This document shows, piece by piece, positions 47,623 through 51,883 of a stretch of 51,883 nt of DNA. The stretch comes from a virus: positions 1 through 51,883 of IMG/VR virus record IMGVR_UViG_3300024346_000098. One strand, 5' to 3'. Position numbers and translations under genes: made by a program. The number at the start of each line of letters is the position of its first letter. The stretch's first letter is position 1. The notes beneath the pieces are model-generated. The model worked only from the letters and a program-made list of their open reading frames with translations, was not told the DNA's origin and did not search any database.

Positions 47623-48065
47623 ATTTAGGTTTTGTAGTAAACAATTTGGGCAATTCAGAAAAAATTTATGATCTTTTGAATTTTGTAAAAAAAGTTCCAG
47701 AAATAAATAATAGGATCAACCCCTGTATATTCTTTCAAAATGCATTACCTCCTCTATTAGATCCAAGTTGTCTAACGATGAATATACTTGGGATATCAAA
47801 TTTCACAGGTAAAGTTGTGGCGCTTGATATAGAGTCAGCTCAAGCAGTATATAATAATAATTCTATAACAGAAAATTGGCTATATTTATATAGTATCCCT
47901 TGGCTAAATTCTGTTGTTAATTATCAGGGCTGTTTAGATATTATGAAGAATTTTAAAATTGTAGTAAAAAGCAAATCTCAACAGGAGATTGTAAAGAATT
48001 TTACTGGATTTGACAATATACACGTAGCAGAAAATATGGAAGCCCTACTAAAATGCTTGACATAA
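47619..48065 (+). CDS. Hypothetical glycan-cluster protein, 148 aa
   Basis: Not recognised. A small alpha/beta protein with LGFVVNNLGNSEKIYDLLNFVKK at the start and KVVALDIESAQAVYNN in the middle. The pattern resembles one half of a GT-B domain. Coupled to both neighbours by short overlaps. Confidence 0.55.
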   Translation: MNLGFVVNNLGNSEKIYDLLNFVKKVPEINNRINPCIFFQNALPPLLDPSCLTMNILGISNFTGKVVALDIESAQAVYNNNSITENWLYLYSIPWLNSVVNYQGCLDIMKNFKIVVKSKSQQEIVKNFTGFDNIHVAENMEALLKCLT

Positions 48066-48829
48066 ACAAGATTATACAAGAGTACAAAGAAGGTAAAAGC
48101 ATCAGAGAGCTTGCCAAGGCTTATAGTACTTATCCAAATAAAATTGCTAGACTGATTAAAAATACAGGAATGGAACTTAGATCAAAAGAAGAAGCTGCAA
48201 AAGTTGCTATTGGTCTGGGCAAAATTAAACCACCAATGCTTGGTAAAAAAAGAAGTCAAGCTGAAAAAGAAAACATTAGCAAAAAAAGATCTAAAAAGTG
48301 GAAGGACATGAATGCTGACGATTTAGAGATTTTTAAAAAGAACGCCAAGGATCGGTGGGAATTGCAAACATCAGAAGAAAAAATTGATCGACAAAAACGA
48401 GCTGGAGAAGCACTTCGCCGAGCCAGCACTGAAGGATCAAAAGCTGAAAAATTTGTTTATGAACACTTGACAAAAGCTGGGTATGAGGTTATAATGCATA
48501 AGGTCGGATTGATTCCCGGCGAAAAGTACGAAGTGGACTTGTTTCTCCCTTCAATGAGGGTTGCTATTGAAATAGATGGGCCTCAGCACTTTCTTCCTAT
48601 TTATGGAGAAAAGAATCTAAGGAACAATATAAAGTATGACGCAATTAAAAACGGCGCACTTATTTCGCGTGGAATATGTGTAATAAGAATAAAATATCTA
48701 TTAAGAAGTTCTTCCCAGAACACTAATAGAAGAATCTTAGACCTTATTAAAAAAGAACTAAATAGAATTGAACAAACCTTTCCAGATCCTGCAAATAGAT
48801 TGATAGAAGTGGAGATATCCAATGAATGA
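48053..48829 (+). CDS. HTH-NUMOD3-Vsr-like homing endonuclease, 258 aa
   Basis: Modules in order: a helix-turn-helix (about 12-42: GKSIRELAKAYSTYPNKIARLIKNTG), a NUMOD3-type DNA-contact segment (about 58-80: PPMLGKKRSQAEKENISKK), and a Vsr/EDxHD PD-(D/E)XK nuclease (about 128-220) with KYEVDLFLPSMRVAIEIDGPQHF and a later GICVIRIKY strand. This set is typical of freestanding homing endonucleases. It ends the glycan cluster and abuts the Rad52-like gene, perhaps its cleavage target region. The HTH and NUMOD3 calls are by pattern. Confidence 0.8.
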   Translation: MLDINKIIQEYKEGKSIRELAKAYSTYPNKIARLIKNTGMELRSKEEAAKVAIGLGKIKPPMLGKKRSQAEKENISKKRSKKWKDMNADDLEIFKKNAKDRWELQTSEEKIDRQKRAGEALRRASTEGSKAEKFVYEHLTKAGYEVIMHKVGLIPGEKYEVDLFLPSMRVAIEIDGPQHFLPIYGEKNLRNNIKYDAIKNGALISRGICVIRIKYLLRSSSQNTNRRILDLIKKELNRIEQTFPDPANRLIEVEISNE

Positions 48830-49583
48830 AGACGAAAGCGTATTTGACTTATCAACACCCACAACAAATGTAATTGAAACTGCTAGCGATGTCCCAGACA
48901 TGCTTTCTCCTGAGTGGCATGACTATGTTATGACTAAATTTACAGATACAGAACTAGTAGAAATTAACGGAGAACGATATCCAAATTGCTATGGATTGCG
49001 TAGAGTAGTTGAACTCCTTATTGGTAGCATTGTAGAAAGCAGACCAACAAACCTTATTATGTCCCCCGACTCAAATGGTAATACTCCGGGCCGAGTAACA
49101 TGTATGTATGAAGTTGTTGTTCGCGACCATGAAACAGGAATGCTAAAGAAATACGGGGATGTGGCAGAAGTGTTCTCTCTTAACTGTGATGATCTTTTCC
49201 TTGCATATCCTGCTGCGACCGCTGTAACACGCGCAGAGGGGCGTTGCTTGAGAAAGCTACTCAAAGTACGTTGCGTTGCAGCAGAAGAACTGACGCGAAA
49301 TAAGGACGTTGGCAAGGCTGTTAGGGATATGATTAAATCAGCTCCAACAGACGGTTCTTATCAAGAAGAAGATCCTTTGAGCGGAGCGCAGATCAAAGCT
49401 ATTGAAACTCGATGTGGATTACTAGGAATTGATATCATGAAGTTTATCAATAGCGGAGAAAAAACTTACGGCAAACTTGAAGACGTAAGAAAGAAAGTGG
49501 CGATTAAAATGATTGGCTTGCTAAACGAGTACCAAAATAACAGTAAACCAATCCCATTAAATATCTTGAAAGGCAGTGAATAA
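48822..49583 (+). CDS. Possible Rad52-like single-strand annealing protein, 253 aa
   Basis: The central half has TPGRVTCMYEVVVRD (about 87-101), a strand pair, and AYPAATAVTRAEGRCLRKLLKV (about 127-148), the helix with small residues and Arg pairs seen in Rad52-superfamily annealing proteins such as Sak-type proteins. The C-terminal part (about 185-240) is a separate helical domain. It would anneal single strands beside RecA. The next gene codes for a zinc protein in the same unit. This is my best guess from the helix pattern. Confidence 0.55.
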   Translation: MNEDESVFDLSTPTTNVIETASDVPDMLSPEWHDYVMTKFTDTELVEINGERYPNCYGLRRVVELLIGSIVESRPTNLIMSPDSNGNTPGRVTCMYEVVVRDHETGMLKKYGDVAEVFSLNCDDLFLAYPAATAVTRAEGRCLRKLLKVRCVAAEELTRNKDVGKAVRDMIKSAPTDGSYQEEDPLSGAQIKAIETRCGLLGIDIMKFINSGEKTYGKLEDVRKKVAIKMIGLLNEYQNNSKPIPLNILKGSE

Positions 49584-49927
49584 TGAGTTTTACAATTACA
49601 AAAACAGTTGGCAGTGTTACGATTGGCGTTGAAGCAGATAAGACGACAGACGCCTTTAAAGACTTGTCTAGTCTTGAAGAGGTGTTTGGTATTTCTTGTT
49701 GTGGTAAGTGTGCGTGCGAAGACTTGACTCACGTAGTCCGAAAGGATGCGGAAGAGAATGAATATTATGAACTTCGCTGCACGAACAGAGATTGCCGTGC
49801 AAAGCTCGCTTTTGGATTGCATAAGAAAGGTGGAGGTATGTATCCTAAACGCAAGGACAAGGACGACAAGTGGCTTCCTGATGGCGGCTGGATGAGATGG
49901 GACGCAGAGAAGAAGAAAGAAGTCTAA
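49583..49927 (+). CDS. Zinc-binding protein next to the annealing protein, 114 aa
   Basis: Starts on the stop of the previous gene. The N-terminus is a small beta segment; the middle has CCGKCACED (about 39-47) and LRCTNRDCRAKLAFG (about 65-79), a four-cysteine zinc knuckle; the C-terminus is basic with KRKDKDDKWLPDGGWMRW. Similar small zinc proteins accompany annealing or recombination genes in other phages, so DNA binding is likely. It is the last plus-strand gene before the convergent region. Confidence 0.65.
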   Translation: MSFTITKTVGSVTIGVEADKTTDAFKDLSSLEEVFGISCCGKCACEDLTHVVRKDAEENEYYELRCTNRDCRAKLAFGLHKKGGGMYPKRKDKDDKWLPDGGWMRWDAEKKKEV

Positions 49928-49937
49928 ATTAAAATAC

Positions 49938-49984
49938 AGGTATCAAAAAAAGGTAAATAATTATAGTTTAGCCGATTGATACCT
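49938..49984. repeat. Inverted repeat in convergent intergenic region
   Basis: A perfect 9-bp inverted repeat (49938-49946 with 49976-49984) with a 29-nt AT-rich loop. It lies between the last plus-strand gene and the bidirectional terminator. No function can be assigned. Confidence 0.5.
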
Positions 49985-49999
49985 ATCAACAATTATAAT

Positions 50000-50032
50000 A
50001 AAAAAGCCCCGGTATTATCCGGGGCTTTTTTT
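50000..50032. terminator. Bidirectional rho-independent terminator
   Basis: A GC-rich stem continuous with A and T tracts (50000-50012 pairs with 50019-50031) with a TATTAT loop, so it works on both strands. It separates the convergent transcripts of the 49583 gene and the minus-strand unit. Confidence 0.93.
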
Positions 50033-50038
50033 ATATCG

Positions 50039-50071
50039 CCACAATTTGTCATCGTTCGTCTTCAATTGTGG
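50039..50071. repeat. Inverted repeat
   Basis: A perfect 8-bp inverted repeat (50039-50046 with 50064-50071) with a 17-nt loop. There is no T tract. It is the third element in a row in the convergent region. Confidence 0.45.
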
Positions 50072-50080
50072 TACGAAAGT

Positions 50081-50092
50081 GAGTCGCGACTC
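50081..50092. promoter_or_regulatory. 12-bp perfect palindrome
   Basis: GAGTCGCGACTC is its own reverse complement and is unusually GC-rich for this region. It could be a protein-binding site or resolution site. Nearby ACGAAA/CGAAACG repeats flank it on both sides. Confidence 0.5.
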
Positions 50093-50128
50093 GAAACGAT
50101 AAAAAGGTCGCCAGCTACTTTTTCGATA

Positions 50129-51139
50129 TTATAGATATTCTAACGATATGTATAATGCATAACTAGACTTTGCACCAATTGTAAGTGGCCTAGCACTTAA
50201 TGCAACAAACCACATATGATTTGTATGCGCACCGGAACCACCCCATGATAGCGTGTGATTAGTTGAGGGGGTGACAAGAGGATCACCACTTGCATTATAT
50301 GTAGTAGCAACTCCAAGAGTAGTTTGATATGCTTCATTGGCATATTGCGCGTATTTAGGAACAAGTGTAGCGGTGTTAGCAATAGCTGTTAGTCCAGAAC
50401 CGCTTGGTCCCGGAGAATTTAACAATGGAACAATAAGGCCGGTTCCACCGACTGTAAATGTTCCAAGGTTAGCTCCAACAAGTCTGCTATCTGGATTACC
50501 ACTACCGCCCTGACTAAAAGCGTTATAATCAGTAAAATTATAAAAACTCACTCCAACAGAATTCACATAGCGAGGTCTTACAGTCTTATCTGTCCCATAG
50601 ACAGAGCCACTGGGCCAAGGCGCACCCCACCAAAAAGCATCTCCTGACGCATAGCCCAAAGTTGAAACAAAATCATTTCCGGGCTGAGCTATCCATCCAT
50701 CAGTGCCACCATGAGCAATACCGCTAAAGTTTACAATTTCTGCAACCTTAGTAACAACGCCTGTTGCCGGATAATCTATATTAGTACGATCATAAATTCT
50801 AAGTTGACAATTTTGGACGTTAACAGATGTGCTATGATTAAAATTAATTCTTAAGGTCGCAGCTTTGCTATTAGTTCTTAGCAAAACTCCTGTTTGACCG
50901 TCAATTAAGCAATGTATCCCAGTTGGATTATTGCCGCCTTGATTAAAATCTCCTAAAAATCTAGTATTCCTAGCAGCACCCCTAGGGTTGCCACCAAGTC
51001 CATCTGTAACATAAGTAGATCTTTGGTATTCAGTAGTCGGAACACTATTTCCATAATTAGCTCCAAAGAATCCAAGACCCGAACCATTGACCCCAATTGC
51101 GGTCTGGTTGTCCAAAACACTAAAAGTTATGTCTGCCAT
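50129..51139 (-). CDS. Probable virion surface protein, 336 aa
   Basis: A minus-strand gene with a strong ribosome site (AGGAGG just ahead of ATG at 51139). The protein is rich in Gly, Ser, Thr, Asn and Tyr, with few Lys, Glu or Cys, and reads as beta-sandwich repeats: for example NGSGLGFFGANYGNS (about 18-32) and a jelly-roll-like middle. This fits a tail fibre, head fibre or decoration protein. No known receptor-binding motif was recognised. Confidence 0.65.
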   Translation of the reverse strand: MADITFSVLDNQTAIGVNGSGLGFFGANYGNSVPTTEYQRSTYVTDGLGGNPRGAARNTRFLGDFNQGGNNPTGIHCLIDGQTGVLLRTNSKAATLRINFNHSTSVNVQNCQLRIYDRTNIDYPATGVVTKVAEIVNFSGIAHGGTDGWIAQPGNDFVSTLGYASGDAFWWGAPWPSGSVYGTDKTVRPRYVNSVGVSFYNFTDYNAFSQGGSGNPDSRLVGANLGTFTVGGTGLIVPLLNSPGPSGSGLTAIANTATLVPKYAQYANEAYQTTLGVATTYNASGDPLVTPSTNHTLSWGGSGAHTNHMWFVALSARPLTIGAKSSYALYISLEYL

Positions 51140-51165
51140 TAAAACCTCCTACATAGGAAAAAAGT

Positions 51166-51184
51166 GATATATCACCATATTATA
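51166..51184 (-). promoter_or_regulatory. Minus-strand promoter -10 box and palindrome
   Basis: On the minus strand TATAAT (51184-51179) is preceded by TGTG, as at 8620, and followed by the 12-bp palindrome GTGATATATCAC (51177-51166) and six T residues. It could be an extended -10 promoter for the 50129 gene with an operator, or a weak terminator of the gene upstream. No -35 box was found. Confidence 0.4.
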
Positions 51185-51188
51185 CACA

Positions 51189-51413
51189 CTACCATTTATC
51201 TATGGGGCATTTTTCAGAATTCCAAGAGGCTTTAAGTTTTAGAAAACATCCACAATTCTTGCACCTAGACGCATCCGCATCAAAAAATTCACAACCTCGA
51301 CAGATCTTCATTCTATTTTCAAACTCTTCGTCTGAAACTTTTTTAAATCCATCTTTTGCATGTTCAAATGCAGCCTTGCCTAGTCTGCCAGCAAGATTAA
51401 AGATGTCACTCAT
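51189..51413 (-). CDS. Small zinc-finger phage protein, 74 aa
   Basis: Four paired cysteines, CRGCEFF (about 38-44) and CKNCGCFLKLK (about 51-61), then a final C-P near the end, form a zinc ribbon-like fold common in phage proteins encoded beside virion genes. The N-terminal helix (about 1-30) is amphipathic. It overlaps the upstream minus-strand gene by 4 nt (ATGA). Confidence 0.75.
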   Translation of the reverse strand: MSDIFNLAGRLGKAAFEHAKDGFKKVSDEEFENRMKICRGCEFFDADASRCKNCGCFLKLKASWNSEKCPIDKW

Positions 51414-51754
51414 ATTAAGATCTCCGTAGTCTCAGATTCAGGTGTATCTTTATAAAGAACAGATATTTCAAAGTCTTCTTTGATATCAAGTAAATCTTTA
51501 ACGTATTCCTTGAATTTAACTAAAGAATCGTGACCACACTCTATTAATAAATTAACAACGTGTGACATAAAAGACATGATTGTAGGTTCAATCAAATTCT
51601 TTTCAGCGCAAGCTGTGCATCCACCTTCTCTTGACATTTCTTGAACTATCTTATATCCAGCTTCTTTTAAGTAATAGAATTCGGGAACTCTACTATAAAA
51701 GGTTTCTTGAACTAAAATTTCTTTAATCAAATCTCTATCTAAATTTATTTTCAT
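51410..51754 (-). CDS. Hypothetical helical protein, 114 aa
   Basis: Not recognised. Helical throughout, with GGCTACAEKN (about 44-53) holding a CxxC pair. A good AAGGAT site precedes ATG at 51754. It is co-translated with the zinc protein next to it and belongs to the minus-strand virion-type unit. Confidence 0.65.
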   Translation of the reverse strand: MKINLDRDLIKEILVQETFYSRVPEFYYLKEAGYKIVQEMSREGGCTACAEKNLIEPTIMSFMSHVVNLLIECGHDSLVKFKEYVKDLLDIKEDFEISVLYKDTPESETTEILI

Positions 51755-51765
51755 TTTTATTATCC

Positions 51766-51883
51766 TTAAATAACATCATCACAAGTTAATTCTAGCCCTC
51801 TGCATGGTAAAACTCCCACGGTTTTACCTACAAATCCAAGTCTACTCCAGTTTGGAAAAGGATATTTAACATCATCAAAAGTA
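51766..51883 (-). CDS. Partial CDS running off the window end
   Basis: An open minus-strand frame enters from beyond 51883 and ends at a stop codon at 51768-51766, giving at least 38 C-terminal residues, including FPNWSRLGFVGKTVGVLPC. The spacing to the next start (12 nt) fits the operon. The protein cannot be identified from this piece. Confidence 0.55.
   Translation of the reverse strand, partial: TFDDVKYPFPNWSRLGFVGKTVGVLPCRGLELTCDDVI

Noticed and set aside
1-51883. tRNA genes, rRNA genes, CRISPR arrays and insertion sequences
   Set aside because: No cloverleaf with TTC-arm signature, spaced direct repeat set or transposase-like protein was noticed by eye; a covariance-model scan would be needed to exclude tRNAs fully.

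Overview
The window looks like part of a large, AT-rich, lytic-type bacteriophage genome. Genes are densely packed, often with ATGA or TAATG overlaps, and are almost all on the plus strand up to about 49.9 kb. The phage assignment rests on an rIIA/rIIB pair, three YopX-like genes, a phage-type dNMP kinase, a RecA/UvsX recombinase, freestanding homing-type endonucleases and a full nucleotide and replication gene set. No tRNA, rRNA, CRISPR array or insertion sequence was seen. The best host clue is a DUF1559-type pseudopilin at 12797-13921, a family known mainly from Planctomycetota, so a planctomycete host is my leading inference.

Layout. 1-5.2 kb: UV endonuclease, small early-type genes, a tandem YopX cassette array and thyX. 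5.2-9.9 kb: rIIA/rIIB, a membrane protein with a RuvA-C-like end, a Dps-like protein and two hydrophilic virion-type proteins. 9.9-12.7 kb: a very AT-rich glycosyltransferase/methyltransferase block. 12.7-14.0 kb: the pseudopilin as a self-contained unit with its own promoter and terminator. 14.0-18.0 kb: macrodomain-like protein, GT4 glycosyltransferase, papain-like cysteine protease, then five small membrane proteins in a row. 18.0-20.4 kb: small proteins, a sigma factor and a probable structural protein. 20.4-28.2 kb: dCMP deaminase, B12-dependent ribonucleotide reductase, a beta-rich structural candidate, PhoH ATPase and many small proteins. 28.2-41.7 kb: recombination and replication (RecA, PD-(D/E)XK nuclease, dUTPase, DnaB helicase, primase, dNMP kinase, RecB/Cas4-like nuclease, DNA polymerase III alpha split into two genes, DnaQ exonuclease, SSB). 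41.7-48.1 kb: a second glycan cluster with a sugar nucleotidyltransferase. 48.1-49.9 kb: Vsr-like homing nuclease, a possible Rad52-like annealing protein and a zinc protein. 49.9-50.1 kb: convergent intergenic region with four inverted repeats. 50.1-51.9 kb: minus-strand virion-type genes.

How the genes fit together. dUTPase, dCMP deaminase, ThyX, RTPR and dNMP kinase feed dNTPs to a phage replisome made of helicase, primase, a two-part Pol III alpha, a separate proofreading exonuclease and SSB. RecA and the nucleases serve recombination and repair. Two glycan clusters could modify virion, DNA or host surface. The most notable observations are the pseudopilin unit, the split polymerase with its exonuclease gene in the gap, the YopX array built on a repeated 14-nt gene overlap, the protease plus membrane-protein row (a possible protein-targeted lysis module), and several terminator-like hairpins inside coding regions.
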